This document shows, in pieces, positions 34,577 through 44,096 of a stretch of DNA of 64,000 nucleotides; position 1 is the first letter of the stretch, and each line of letters begins with the position of its first letter. Below the pieces are notes generated by a model. The model was not told the origin of the DNA and searched no databases. It saw only the letters and a program-made list of their open reading frames with translations. Made by a program: the position numbers and the translations under genes. This DNA comes from Bacteriovoracaceae bacterium UBA3083 (GTDB taxonomy: Bacteria; Bdellovibrionota; Bacteriovoracia; Bacteriovoracales; Bacteriovoracaceae): positions 62,001 through 126,000 of the forward strand of contig DFBJ01000013.1 in assembly GCA_002366565.1 (NCBI GenBank). The letters run 5' to 3'.

Positions 34577-35239
34577 ATGAGAATCAAGTTTTTGGCAAAG
34601 AGAGTGAGCTTGAAAGTACTTTTGACATTTATACTATTTATTAGTTCATTAAATATTTTGGCCATATCTGAAAGAAATGATCTCTTATATTGTCTAGGAC
34701 AAGAAGAATTAACTCTTCATAGCTCCAAGAGGACTGGTCCTCACTACTTCCTTAATCAACACTTTATCAACGAAGCGGCCTCATCTGGGGAATTTAAGCT
34801 TAAGAAAAAGTACTATCATGAAATATGTGAAATCAGAGAGTTTCCACCTTCTATTGGATTACTAAGAAATATACTGCTCTACGAGTCAGATATCTTCATC
34901 ACTCCAAAAGTCGAAGATGAAAGCTTAAGAGCATTATACACAAGTGGATATGAGGCATTTATATCTGAAACTCCACAGATATTCTTTCAATTCCTTGCCC
35001 TAATTCAAACTCAAACAAAATATCCTCACTGCCTCAAGGAAAATATTCCTAAGATAAGTGAACTGACAAATAAGTTTCAATACTTAAGAGAAGATCTCGA
35101 TTTAAAAGAATTGTTAAAAGATAAGAAATCAATTGATAAAATATTCACTAAACTCAAGTACCTCGACTCCATCTATCAAGAGTGCGATGAAAAGCAAAAA
35201 AAATTAGATAAGAAGATCAAAACGAAGAGTAATTCCTAA
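34577..35239 (+). CDS. Exported hypothetical protein
   Basis: A 220-residue protein. The N-terminus is basic followed by a hydrophobic stretch (VLLTFILFISSLNILAIS), a signal peptide or anchor. The rest is soluble with a Lys-rich C-terminal helix. Four Cys are scattered. No family recognised. The ATG has no Shine-Dalgarno; TATACA ends seven bases upstream, so it may be leaderless. The last 36 bases overlap the end of the BFD protein gene on the opposite strand. Confidence 0.6.
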   Translation: MRIKFLAKRVSLKVLLTFILFISSLNILAISERNDLLYCLGQEELTLHSSKRTGPHYFLNQHFINEAASSGEFKLKKKYYHEICEIREFPPSIGLLRNILLYESDIFITPKVEDESLRALYTSGYEAFISETPQIFFQFLALIQTQTKYPHCLKENIPKISELTNKFQYLREDLDLKELLKDKKSIDKIFTKLKYLDSIYQECDEKQKKLDKKIKTKSNS

Positions 35240-36025
35240 TTTACTTTCTGCATACTCATGGAAAGTATTTAATATATATTCGGAGTTCTCTTTAGGTAAA
35301 ACTTTAAAAGTGATAGCGTGACCGCTCGCTGACATAACTTCAATCGTGTACTTATTGAGCTCCTGCTCCTTCATCCACTTCTTTTTGAGGTCATCTACTT
35401 TTAATACAAATTCGCTTGGAGTTAGTCCTAAAGGACGTATTCTGTTGCCTTCTGTATCAAACTGTAAATCTAATGCCTTGCCCTTATCTTCTTGAATAAG
35501 CAGACTATTCTTTACTTTTGAAATAGTTTCGACCACATCATCTTTACAGCTGCCACATCCAATTGAGGCCTTTAAATGATCTGCTACATAGAGTAAGTCT
35601 GCTTTAGGGTTTTCTTTTAACAACTCACTAATCTGAAGTTCAGAAACACCAAAACAGCGACATATTAATTTCCCAGAAAGCTTAGAGCTCAGGTTCTTAT
35701 AATTATGATTACGACCTTCATATTCACTTAGGGCCAACTCAAAAAGATACTCAGGTATATTTACTAACTTCGTACTAAAGAAGTCCCTATGCTTTTCTTT
35801 CCAAGAGTCTATAACTGAGGATAGCTTAGAGAGAGGAACTCTCTCTAACTCAACGGCTAGCTCTTCAAATAAATCGAATAACTCATCATCTTTTGGACAC
35901 TCAAAGTAGAAACCTTCGAGCCTAGATTTATTATTAATATCTAAGTAAGCAGTATAGACTTTCTCTCCTACATGAGTGCTGGCCATACCTGAAATCAAAA
36001 AAGGCTTTTGATTAAACTCACTCAT
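35204..36025 (-). CDS. NifU-like protein with BFD-type [2Fe-2S] domain
   Basis: A central BFD-like [2Fe-2S] domain has Cys122 and Cys124 (ICRCFGVSE) and Cys157 and Cys160 (SIGCGSCKDD), the CxC-x(n)-CxxC pattern of bacterioferritin-associated ferredoxin and NifU centre domains. The N-terminal ~110 residues resemble a NifU/IscU-like scaffold in length and order but lack the scaffold cysteines apart from one. The C-terminal ~60 residues have no CxxC, so there is no Nfu domain. Role: probably an electron or Fe-S transfer protein. TAATG overlap with map makes it second in that operon. Confidence 0.7.
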   Translation of the reverse strand: MSEFNQKPFLISGMASTHVGEKVYTAYLDINNKSRLEGFYFECPKDDELFDLFEELAVELERVPLSKLSSVIDSWKEKHRDFFSTKLVNIPEYLFELALSEYEGRNHNYKNLSSKLSGKLICRCFGVSELQISELLKENPKADLLYVADHLKASIGCGSCKDDVVETISKVKNSLLIQEDKGKALDLQFDTEGNRIRPLGLTPSEFVLKVDDLKKKWMKEQELNKYTIEVMSASGHAITFKVLPKENSEYILNTFHEYAESKLGITLRFDLLI

Positions 36026-36801
36026 TAAAGCTTGAATTCTCTCTCTTCATCAGACCTTAGAGTTAAGATATCATGTCCATCTTCAGTACAAAGAATTGTG
36101 TGCTCAAATTGAGCGGACCATTTTTTATCTTTTGTAATAACTGTCCAGTTATCTTTTAAAACTTTGCAGTGTCTACTTCCAAGATTAATCATTGGCTCAA
36201 TAGTAAAAGTCATCCCCGGCTTAATTTCTGGGCCAGTTCCTCTCTTACCAATGTGAACGACTTGAGGCTCTTCATGGAACTCTCTTCCAATCCCGTGCCC
36301 ACAATATTCTTCAACTACAGTATAACCATGTCCGTGTGCAATCTCTTGAATTACGGCACCGATATCACCTATATGAGCACCAGGACGAACTTGATTAATC
36401 CCCTCTCTCATACACATATAAGTCACTTCAACTAATTTCTTAACTTCTGGAGCAACATTACCAACAAAGAATGTCTTATTTGTATCGCCATGGAACTTAT
36501 TTAAGTAAGTAGTCACATCAATATTTAAAATATCTCCATCCTTTAAAACATCTCTCTTAGAAGGTATCCCATGACAAATAACCTCATTCTTAGAAGTACA
36601 AATAGATTTTGGAAAACCATGATAATTTAAAGGAGATGGGTAAGCTCCATTTTTAACTATAAAGTCGTGGCAAAGCTTATTAAGTTCTTCAGTAGATGCA
36701 CCTGGAACTACATGAGGCTCAATAAATTCAAGTGTTTGAGATGCAAGTTTACTAGTTGCTCTCATCAGCTCTATCTCTCTAGAAGATTTAATTGAAATCA
36801 T
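36025..36801 (-). CDS. map: Methionine aminopeptidase, type I
   Basis: Map removes the initiator Met from nascent proteins. The five metal ligands are in their usual contexts: Asp in LNIDVTTY, Asp in HGDTNKTF, His in CGHGIGREFHEEP, Glu in FTIEPMIN and Glu in QFEHTILC. The length 258 is that of type Ia enzymes without the N-terminal zinc extension. AAAGG lies close upstream of the ATG. It is translationally coupled to the BFD protein gene, not to ribosomal-protein genes as in many bacteria. Confidence 0.96.
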   Translation of the reverse strand: MISIKSSREIELMRATSKLASQTLEFIEPHVVPGASTEELNKLCHDFIVKNGAYPSPLNYHGFPKSICTSKNEVICHGIPSKRDVLKDGDILNIDVTTYLNKFHGDTNKTFFVGNVAPEVKKLVEVTYMCMREGINQVRPGAHIGDIGAVIQEIAHGHGYTVVEEYCGHGIGREFHEEPQVVHIGKRGTGPEIKPGMTFTIEPMINLGSRHCKVLKDNWTVITKDKKWSAQFEHTILCTEDGHDILTLRSDEEREFKL

Positions 36802-36924
36802 ACCTTTACCCTTTATTTAACTTTATATAGCGTTAAGGGGTATTTTTAAGTTCTAAGACTACTTAAGTCAATGGCCTTTACCTAATTTCAAGGCATTGTT
36901 AGTCTTTAATCTTTACAATACCGC

Positions 36925-36953
36925 TTGACGCCATTCGTCACCATTTATATAAA
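36925..36953 (+). promoter_or_regulatory. Strong sigma70-type promoter
   Basis: TTGACG (36925-36930), a 17-base spacer and TATAAA (36948-36953), with the ATG at 36979 and AGGGGA as ribosome site. It drives the four-gene operon 36979-41402. Confidence 0.75.
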
Positions 36954-36978
36954 AATGTTGAATAGACAGGGGAAAATT

Positions 36979-38694
36979 ATGAATAAGCATTTAATATTGA
37001 AGGTTTCACTTGCACTATTTCTTTTAGAAAGCTCCTTTGCCGTAAGTCAGCTAGAGAAAGATATAGAAAAGCCAGATCTCCTTTATAGACATAGTTCAAC
37101 CGTGGTTGGACAAGCGACACTAATGTTTGGTGATAGTGAAGAAGCCTTTATTCATAATAGAGATACATTTAAAGAGCTAACTACACTTATTGAAAGAGTT
37201 GATGCCTATTCAAATCACCTAGCATCCTCACTTAAAAGTACACTCTCAAACGGTAGAGTTGTAAATGGAGAGAAAGTTTACCACATATCCAGTCTTATGA
37301 ATGTGTACCACGGGATAAGCGTTAAATTTAATGAACTAAATACTTATGCAAGGCCATCAGGATTAAGTAATTTTTTAGATGTACACAATAAAGTAAGGTT
37401 TGGGAAAGACCTACTTTGGCTTGCGACATATACGAAACTCTATAAAAGTTTTTACACTAACTATGTAAATTACTACACCCATATAAATTTAAGAAAGATT
37501 ATCAAAAACTTAATTGAAACAAAGCGCGATGCTGGGCAAATAAAAATAGACGAACTTTTCGTAATGGCCTCACATGTACTTGAATCAGAAAATAGAAGTA
37601 AAGTTAGAGAGTTCTTCAGAGCATATGTAAATTACAAAGAAAAAGTATTAAATGAAAAAAATTTTCAAAATATAATTGAACTCCTTTTCTTTGAAATAGA
37701 TAAAGAGGGAGTAATTGATAGTATTTTGAGCAAGAATTTAGTTAATATTTCTAATTATACTTTTACTGACTCTCTTATGTCCTTCTTTGGTAAAGTAACA
37801 AATGCAATAAGTGGTATCTTTGGAAACCTCGTTGGAAAGGTAAGATGGCGTCATGGTTACTTCTATAAGGACAAGTATGTTGAAGAAAAACTTATTAAGA
37901 ACCTGAAGCCGTTAGATATACTATTTGAAAAAACTCCATTCGCCCTCACCGATGCATTAATTCCTGGCCACTTTGGTCATGCAGCCCTTTACCTTGGAAC
38001 AGAAGAGCAGCTTAAAGAAGTTAATATGTGGGACACAAAAATAATTAAACCTTTTCATAAAGATATAAGATCAGGAAAAATAATAATTGAAGCAATAAGA
38101 CCAGGTGTTGGCTTAACAACTTTAGAAAAATTTATGGAGATTGATGAAATCGCCATAGTCAGACAGCCAAATGTAGAAAAAGACTTTTTTGAAACAATGA
38201 GTATTTACAAAAGAGCCTTAGATCAACTAGGTAAAGAGTATGATTTTAATTTTGATGTAGAAACAACAGATAAAATTGTTTGCTCTGAGCTTCTATTCTT
38301 TGCATTTGGACAAATTAACTGGCCTACCGTCTATATTCTTGGAAGGCCTACAATTTCACCAGATAATTTAGCGGAGCTAACATTTTATGATCAGTCCCCT
38401 ATTAACTTTGTACTAAACTACTGGTCAAAGAAGAAAGGTGAAGTAATTGAATCAGATATCAATGAGTTGGCAGAAAATATAGGCTTTGTAAAAAACCAAG
38501 AAAGAAGTACTAGTGAAAAACCATCATTTGATAAGAAAGAATATAAATGTAGAACAGTTGTAGATAAAAAGTTGCGATCAGGTAGTAGAAGAAGTAGACG
38601 TATTCAACGAAGAGTTTGTGCTGTAGGATACGAGAGAAAAGTCTACAATCAAACTGAAAGCTATAGAGACCAACGAAATGGATACTTTGAATAA
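36979..38694 (+). CDS. Exported permuted papain-like (YiiX/C92) enzyme
   Basis: From the ATG at 36979 the protein has a signal peptide (MNKHLILKVSLALFLLESSFA). A helical N-terminal ~300 residues is followed by a C92/YiiX-type domain: LKPLDILFE, GHFGHAALYLG (catalytic His near 333), IIEAIRPGVGL and KIVCSELLFFAF (catalytic Cys near 435). In the permuted papain fold His precedes Cys, as here. The substrate, perhaps peptidoglycan or lipid-linked amide bonds, is unknown. The C-terminal tail is Arg-rich (RSGSRRSRRIQRRV). It is first gene of an operon and overlaps the next by 17 bases. Confidence 0.75.
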   Translation: MNKHLILKVSLALFLLESSFAVSQLEKDIEKPDLLYRHSSTVVGQATLMFGDSEEAFIHNRDTFKELTTLIERVDAYSNHLASSLKSTLSNGRVVNGEKVYHISSLMNVYHGISVKFNELNTYARPSGLSNFLDVHNKVRFGKDLLWLATYTKLYKSFYTNYVNYYTHINLRKIIKNLIETKRDAGQIKIDELFVMASHVLESENRSKVREFFRAYVNYKEKVLNEKNFQNIIELLFFEIDKEGVIDSILSKNLVNISNYTFTDSLMSFFGKVTNAISGIFGNLVGKVRWRHGYFYKDKYVEEKLIKNLKPLDILFEKTPFALTDALIPGHFGHAALYLGTEEQLKEVNMWDTKIIKPFHKDIRSGKIIIEAIRPGVGLTTLEKFMEIDEIAIVRQPNVEKDFFETMSIYKRALDQLGKEYDFNFDVETTDKIVCSELLFFAFGQINWPTVYILGRPTISPDNLAELTFYDQSPINFVLNYWSKKKGEVIESDINELAENIGFVKNQERSTSEKPSFDKKEYKCRTVVDKKLRSGSRRSRRIQRRVCAVGYERKVYNQTESYRDQRNGYFE

Positions 38695-39622
38695 ACTAGA
38701 TGTCATTAGAATGAGTACCTCCTCTTATCAAGGGGAGGATTTTGAAGAAATAGAAAGAAATACTCTAGAAGCTAAGTTTAATATCCAATATAAAAAAGAA
38801 GTCGATAGCTCTACAAAGCATATACTTATAACCAATAGCAATACAGATACGTCAAAGTTACCAATATCCGACAGGACTCAATTAATAATTCATCCAAATT
38901 CAGGTTACGATAACTTCTCAAGAGACTTTGTTAAAGATTGTCCTTGCCCAATTATTACTGGAAATGAAATTCGAATGAATGCTGTAGTAAACTATACGAT
39001 TACAGCACTTCTTGAGCACTTAAACAAATTAGTTCATCAACCCAAATGGGATCGCTCTAGGATTTGGAATAGAAGTCTTATTGAGATGAAAAATATTCTT
39101 ATTATTGGACACGGCCATATTGGAAAGAGAGTTAAAACAATAGTTGAAGCACTCGGAGGGTCTCCCAATATATTTGATCCATTCAAAGGGTATCAGGACT
39201 TAGATTTTGAAAGCATTGATATTGTTCTACTTTGTGCCAGCCTCAACCCTACGAGCCACAAGATAATTAATGCAAAAGCTTTAGAGAAGGTATCTAAGGA
39301 TCTACTTATTATTAATGGTGCACGTGGGAAACTAATAGACCAAAAAGTACTAATTCAATTTCTTAAAGAAAATCAAGATTCATTTGCTTATCTAGATGTA
39401 TTTGAAGAAGAGCCCTACCTGGAAGACGAATTCAAAGGTATCACAAATATGTGCCGAACTTCTCACATTGCAGGAGTGCATAACCAACTGAATTCCAATA
39501 TAATTAAATTTGAATGTAAAATAATAGAAAGCTTTCTAAACACTCATGACATAGAAGAGTTTAAATCTATCAATAGAGACTCTCTTCTTCAGGAGAAAAT
39601 TAGAGATGGCTATTTAATATAG
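38678..39622 (+). CDS. D-2-hydroxyacid dehydrogenase family protein
   Basis: The NAD-binding domain has ILIIGHGHIGKRV (GxGxxG) and the acidic residue in NIFDPFKG after the second strand. The catalytic triad of the family is visible: Arg in INGARGKLID, Glu in DVFEEEPY and His in TSHIAGVH. The length, 314, is normal. The substrate is unclear; it does not show the ACT extension of 3-phosphoglycerate dehydrogenase. It lies in the operon after the C92 gene and before the arginase-family gene. Confidence 0.88.
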   Translation: MDTLNKLDVIRMSTSSYQGEDFEEIERNTLEAKFNIQYKKEVDSSTKHILITNSNTDTSKLPISDRTQLIIHPNSGYDNFSRDFVKDCPCPIITGNEIRMNAVVNYTITALLEHLNKLVHQPKWDRSRIWNRSLIEMKNILIIGHGHIGKRVKTIVEALGGSPNIFDPFKGYQDLDFESIDIVLLCASLNPTSHKIINAKALEKVSKDLLIINGARGKLIDQKVLIQFLKENQDSFAYLDVFEEEPYLEDEFKGITNMCRTSHIAGVHNQLNSNIIKFECKIIESFLNTHDIEEFKSINRDSLLQEKIRDGYLI

Positions 39623-39631
39623 GAAATAAAT

Positions 39632-40738
39632 ATGAGTAATAGTTTTTATAATCTGACAAAGAATCTACTATGCGCTCCAGGTAATGGAGTATTTACAGTT
39701 AATACGGCTAAAGAAAGAAAAGAAAAGCTTCATAAGGCCCTTTATAAAACAACTGATAGTGTTGAAACTCTTTGGGAGAAATCAATCGAAGGAAGTTTAA
39801 ATAGCTCTAGTCCTATCCTCCTTGGAGTTTGTAGTGATACAGGAGGTGGAATCCAAAGAGGTGCTAACTGGGGACCATTATTTCTAAGAACTACTCTATT
39901 AGAAGAGCATCCAGAATTAACTTATGATGATATTGGAGATATTAGAGTCATTCCTCACCTTCTTCACGATAAATATTTAAATGACGAAACAATTGAAAGC
40001 TGTAGAAATGCACTTTACCAAGATAAGAATTCAAAATTTCCAGTAAGTGCTTTAAGTCTTGCAGAAGAGTTTTGTGATAACCTACATGAGTCTTTTCCTG
40101 AGAAAAAATTATTTTCAATTGGTGGTGACCACTCAGTTAGCTATCCTCTAGTTAAAAGTTACTTAAAAGCAAAGAAGAAACAAGGTATTAAGGCGGCTAT
40201 TATTCACTTTGATGCACACACTGACCTACTTGTAGAAAGGCTTGGTATTGATATCTGTTTTGGAAGTTGGTGTACTCACATCCTACCATTTTTAGATTCA
40301 CCAGAATATCTAATTCAGCTAGGAATTAGATCAAGTGGAAAAGATAGATCTCACTGGGAAAATAGTTTTGGTGTACAACAATTCTGGGCCCAAGAAATTC
40401 AAGAGAAAGGAGCCAGCAATATTGCCAAAGGTATCCTAGAGTATCTAAAAGCAGAAAAAATTGATGAACTTTACGTAAGCTTTGATATTGATGCTCTTGA
40501 TGAAAAGTATGCAAGTGCAACAGGAACTCCTGAGCCAGGAGGACTTGATCCAGAACAGGCCATAACAATTATTAAAGCACTAGCAGCTGAATTTAAAATC
40601 ACGGGAGCTGATATGGTAGAGATAGCACCACTAGTTTGTGCAGATCATGTCACTCACCCAGAACCTCAAACGACCTTAACTGTCGGAGCAGCAATTTCTG
40701 CAACATTGATAGAGGCCCTAAACAATGGCGATTCTTAA
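39632..40738 (+). CDS. Arginase/agmatinase-family ureohydrolase
   Basis: The binuclear Mn site is intact: GGDHSVSYP, HFDAHTDLL and SFDIDALDEKYASATGTPEPGG, in the order of the ureohydrolase superfamily. The length (368) exceeds that of typical arginases because of a ~90-residue N-terminal part. Possible substrates are arginine, agmatine, formimino-glutamate or a guanidino compound; the sequence alone does not decide. AGGAAATAA precedes the ATG. The 3' end overlaps aat by 14 bases. Confidence 0.88.
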   Translation: MSNSFYNLTKNLLCAPGNGVFTVNTAKERKEKLHKALYKTTDSVETLWEKSIEGSLNSSSPILLGVCSDTGGGIQRGANWGPLFLRTTLLEEHPELTYDDIGDIRVIPHLLHDKYLNDETIESCRNALYQDKNSKFPVSALSLAEEFCDNLHESFPEKKLFSIGGDHSVSYPLVKSYLKAKKKQGIKAAIIHFDAHTDLLVERLGIDICFGSWCTHILPFLDSPEYLIQLGIRSSGKDRSHWENSFGVQQFWAQEIQEKGASNIAKGILEYLKAEKIDELYVSFDIDALDEKYASATGTPEPGGLDPEQAITIIKALAAEFKITGADMVEIAPLVCADHVTHPEPQTTLTVGAAISATLIEALNNGDS

Positions 40739-41402
40739 CTTTCCACCTATAGAGCAAGCAGATGAAAATGGTCTACTTGCTATTGGTGGAGATTTAGACA
40801 TTGAGTCACTACTTAAAGCATATCAAAATGGTATCTTTCCTTGGCCTATATCAGAAGATTTCCCTCTCGCCTGGTTTGCTCCAAACCCAAGAGGAGTTAT
40901 AGATTTTAATGAGTTCCACTTACCGAGAAGTTTTAAGAAGTTTCTAAATAAGACAGATATGACTGTAGAATTTAATCAGAACTTTGAAAATGTCATCATT
41001 AATTGCTCGCTAGCGAGTCGAAAAGATCAAGCAGGAACTTGGATTACAGATGAAATTATCGAAAGCTATATCAACCTCCATAAGGCCGGATACGCCTACA
41101 GTGTTGAAACATACCATTTTAAAGATGGTGTGAAGAGAATGGTTGGAGGACTTTACGGAACTTGTATAAGCCAGTTTTTCTCTGGTGAATCAATGTATCA
41201 CATAGAGGATAACGCTTCCAAACTTGCTCTCTACACACTGATCGAAAAACTTAAATCAATGGGTGTAAACTGGTTGGACACTCAAATGGTAACTCCAGTT
41301 GTTCAAGCAATGGGTGGTAAAGAAATTGATAGATCAGAATTTATGCAAAGACTATCTAAGACAAATATAGATTCATTCTTAGTACCTAGTATTAAGTCCT
41401 AA
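40725..41402 (+). CDS. aat: Leucyl/phenylalanyl-tRNA--protein transferase
   Basis: Aat adds Leu or Phe to proteins with N-terminal Arg or Lys, marking them for ClpS/ClpAP. Family motifs: FPPIEQADENGLLAIGGDL, GIFPWPISEDFPLAWFAPNPRGVI, YSVETYH, GGLYGTCISQFFSGESMYH and WLDTQM. Length 225 is normal. It starts inside the end of the arginase gene, so the two are coupled, and its end overlaps the glycosyltransferase gene on the opposite strand by 24 bases. Confidence 0.96.
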   Translation: MAILNFPPIEQADENGLLAIGGDLDIESLLKAYQNGIFPWPISEDFPLAWFAPNPRGVIDFNEFHLPRSFKKFLNKTDMTVEFNQNFENVIINCSLASRKDQAGTWITDEIIESYINLHKAGYAYSVETYHFKDGVKRMVGGLYGTCISQFFSGESMYHIEDNASKLALYTLIEKLKSMGVNWLDTQMVTPVVQAMGGKEIDRSEFMQRLSKTNIDSFLVPSIKS

Positions 41403-42089
41403 CCCTTTCTCATACACTCTATTCATAGATTGATCCGACACTTTTAAAAGATAACACCCCTTCATTACAAGATTCAGAATACTCTGCCTAAATAGACCAT
41501 TTTTATGGAATCTAATTGCTGAAGTCCTACTAACGTATGGAAGTATTTGAGCTGGGTAAAGTTGATTTAGTTTTTCACTTAGAGCAGTATCTTCAAAGAT
41601 AAAGATTTCAGGAACGATGGGGTCATGTGAAAGAAGAGATTTCTTAAAAAAGATACAATGATCTAAATATACAATAGAGCGAATCTTCCCTCTAACTTCA
41701 TTAGAGTACCAAGATGTGAATCTCAGAAGAGGATGCTCTTCAATAAAGCGATGATAAAACCCTCCCCACGTTATAGATTCATAATTATTTTGTAGGTATT
41801 CAATTCCAGCAGTATCTATCACACTTCGAGGGTGGTGAAGAATAATTAAGTCATTAGAAGCTTGAGCAATTCCAATATTCAATCTCTCTGCTCTAGATGT
41901 GGACATTGATCGAATAAGTTTTATAGAATAGTTTTCAAGAAGATCTAGAGTTCCGTCGGTACTGCCACCATCAACAACTATAATTTCAACATCTGAAAGC
42001 TTTGATAATTTATCTAAGCTCTCTTTTAGAAGGCCCTGCCTTAATTCATCAAATACAGAAAAAACTATAGATATATTAGGACTGCTCAT
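41379..42089 (-). CDS. GT2-fold glycosyltransferase-like protein
   Basis: GT2 core: ISIVFSVFDE, EIIVVDGGSTDGTLDLL and SRAERLNIGIAQASNDLIIL. The layout with GGFYHRF, SNEVRGKIRSIVYLDHCIFF and FEDTALSEKL parallels the rSAM/selenodomain-associated glycosyltransferase group (TIGR04283). At the place of the metal-binding HAD motif the sequence is HHPRS, so the usual DxD-type aspartate is absent. It overlaps the NuoI-like gene by 14 bases and is the last gene of that operon. Donor and acceptor are unknown. Confidence 0.7.
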   Translation of the reverse strand: MSSPNISIVFSVFDELRQGLLKESLDKLSKLSDVEIIVVDGGSTDGTLDLLENYSIKLIRSMSTSRAERLNIGIAQASNDLIILHHPRSVIDTAGIEYLQNNYESITWGGFYHRFIEEHPLLRFTSWYSNEVRGKIRSIVYLDHCIFFKKSLLSHDPIVPEIFIFEDTALSEKLNQLYPAQILPYVSRTSAIRFHKNGLFRQSILNLVMKGCYLLKVSDQSMNRVYEKGLGLNTRY

Positions 42090-42477
42090 TTCTTTCAGTT
42101 AAATCAATGGTCCAAGAACTCTCACCATGCGAGGCAAGTGAGCGATAATCTGAAAGTTCGATAACCTTTGGATCACAGACCTCGCGACATAAACCACAGA
42201 AAATACATTTCTTTACATCAAGAATCATACTCGTAAGTTTATTATTATCTACTTTTACATCTAAACTAGTTGTAGGACACACTAGTGCACAATCATTACA
42301 ACCATTACAGCTTGTAGGGTCTACTAATTCAGGTAACCCCCTCTCTCTTTCATTTTTAAGAATTGCTGATTTTCCCTTAATTAATATACGAAGAGATGTA
42401 TAGCTATACGCTCTTAGAGACTTTAGTATTGCTCTAGTCGTACTTATAGACTTATATAGTTCACGTTCTAAAATCAT
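42076..42477 (-). CDS. NuoI-like 2x[4Fe-4S] ferredoxin
   Basis: Two classic clusters: Cys57-60-63-67 (CNGCNDCALVCP) and Cys91-94-97-101 (CIFCGLCREVCD). The order and spacing match the NuoI/HycF subunits that wire electrons to NuoB in complex-I-like enzymes. The N-terminal ~50 residues are basic. Its start overlaps the stop of the NuoCD-like gene (ATGA), and its end overlaps the glycosyltransferase gene, so it is the third cistron in a tightly coupled operon. Confidence 0.75.
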   Translation of the reverse strand: MILERELYKSISTTRAILKSLRAYSYTSLRILIKGKSAILKNERERGLPELVDPTSCNGCNDCALVCPTTSLDVKVDNNKLTSMILDVKKCIFCGLCREVCDPKVIELSDYRSLASHGESSWTIDLTERNEQS

Positions 42478-44096
42478 CTATCTAACTCTCCTACCACTAT
42501 ATTCATAGAGGACAGTGAAACCATACAATTATCTAGTCTCGTTCCTGGTAACATACGAGAGAAAGCCTGTGCAGAAAAGAATGATGGTCCTTTGATTTTC
42601 ACTCTGTAAGGTTTATTAGTTCCATCTGACTCAATATAGAAACCTAATTCACCATTAACCGCTTCAGACATAGAATAAATACTCGACTTCTCTGGCGAAA
42701 ACTTTAAAGGATTTAAATCAACTTCAGAGCTATCTACTTTAGTCTTGCCAGACGGTAGACTATCTAAAACTTGAGAAATAATTTCTAAAGACTGCCGCAT
42801 TTCTTCTACACGAACTAAGAATCTATCGTAACTATCTCCATTTATTCCTAGAGGTATTTCAAAATCTACATCTTTATAAAAATAATACGGAGAAACTTTT
42901 CTAATGTCGTAATTAACACCACATGATCTTAAATTAGGCCCAGTGACTCCTAAGTCTATTGCTTCATATGCATTTAGGGGAGCAGTCTGAAGTCTATCTT
43001 TCCAAAAGTTTGCTCTATTCAAATGAAATGAAAGCTCATTACATAAAGTGTTAATTTGTTTTAACTCGCTTAGAGAATCATTTATCCAACCTACTGGTAG
43101 TGAAAAATTCAAACCACCAATGGCACTTAAATGATTCCCCTTTGAAGATCCATTTAAGGAATAAAATATTTTTCCAACCTTATCAGCAATACGTCTAGCA
43201 ATTTGAACTCCTTCAAAGATACCAGTCGCTTTAATAGTAGATGCAATACATTGTGCATGATCAGAGACTCTTGCAAATTCACAGATGACCATTCTAATGG
43301 CCTTTGCTCTATCAGGAATCTCAATACCAGCAAGTGTCTCAACAGCTTTACACCAACCAACAGAGTTTGCTGCACTTGAGAAGAAGTTAAGCTTATCTGT
43401 CATTGTAGATATTTGCCCATAGAGCATCTGCTCACAATTTTTTTCTATACCACGATGTAAGTAGCCCATCTCTAACTTTGAGCGAAGGATATAATCTCCT
43501 TCAACTTCAAAGTTCATCTTCATTGACCCTTTAAAACCTGGGTGCATAGGGCCTATAGAAACATTTTCTATTAAATTTTCTTTATATTTTGGGAGACCTA
43601 AATTTCTCTGAAAGTTTTCTTTCTCTTCATGTGGTTCATCGCTTAAGGCCAATTTAAAATCTTTTCTTAAAGGATGACCTATAAGGTTCTTCGGTGTTAA
43701 AAGTCTTTCCTCACTATCTTCACCAAAAGAAACTCCAAACATTTCCCAGACTTCTCTCTCACACCAATGAGCATTGGTCCAAATACTAGTAGCACTTGGT
43801 AAGATTTCATTATTATCAATATTGAAGTTTATTTGAACTTTAAGCCTAAAGTGCTCTTCCATATTTAATAAAATATAATTTAACTGGAATCGCTTATCTA
43901 AGGCGCTAGAGTCTTCATGCTTAGTAGATCTATCTATACCGATTATATCTAAAAGCATTATGAAGCCATAGTTATCTCTAAGCTGCTTAAGAGTACTTCT
44001 TAAATCTTTAGTGTGATCAACGACGACAGTATTTAATCCGCTGCAGATAATTAATTTATCTAAGTATTTTGTAGCTAATTGATTACGAATGCTCAC
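42474..44096 (-). CDS. Fused NuoC-NuoD-like complex I Q-module subunit
   Basis: Residues ~1-150 match NuoC (HWCEREVWEMFGVSF, GHPLRKDF). Residues ~180-540 match NuoD (GYLHRGIEKN, AVETLAGIEIPDRAKAIRM, SCGVNYDIRK, YDRFLVRVEEMRQS, GELGFYIESDG, ending GELDR). No CxxC pairs of [NiFe] hydrogenase large subunits are present. The Thermus quinone ligands His38 and Tyr87 are replaced: HPSTHG is HPGFKG (Lys189) and the DY pair is NF (Phe238). Start is GTG with a GGAG upstream. It overlaps the NuoB-like gene by 14 bases and the ferredoxin gene by four. Confidence 0.82.
   Translation of the reverse strand: MSIRNQLATKYLDKLIICSGLNTVVVDHTKDLRSTLKQLRDNYGFIMLLDIIGIDRSTKHEDSSALDKRFQLNYILLNMEEHFRLKVQINFNIDNNEILPSATSIWTNAHWCEREVWEMFGVSFGEDSEERLLTPKNLIGHPLRKDFKLALSDEPHEEKENFQRNLGLPKYKENLIENVSIGPMHPGFKGSMKMNFEVEGDYILRSKLEMGYLHRGIEKNCEQMLYGQISTMTDKLNFFSSAANSVGWCKAVETLAGIEIPDRAKAIRMVICEFARVSDHAQCIASTIKATGIFEGVQIARRIADKVGKIFYSLNGSSKGNHLSAIGGLNFSLPVGWINDSLSELKQINTLCNELSFHLNRANFWKDRLQTAPLNAYEAIDLGVTGPNLRSCGVNYDIRKVSPYYFYKDVDFEIPLGINGDSYDRFLVRVEEMRQSLEIISQVLDSLPSGKTKVDSSEVDLNPLKFSPEKSSIYSMSEAVNGELGFYIESDGTNKPYRVKIKGPSFFSAQAFSRMLPGTRLDNCMVSLSSMNIVVGELDR

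Noticed and set aside
42474..44096. [NiFe] hydrogenase large subunit
   Set aside because: The NuoD-like half lacks the N-terminal RxCGxC and C-terminal DPCxxC cysteine pairs; its closest features are those of NuoD.
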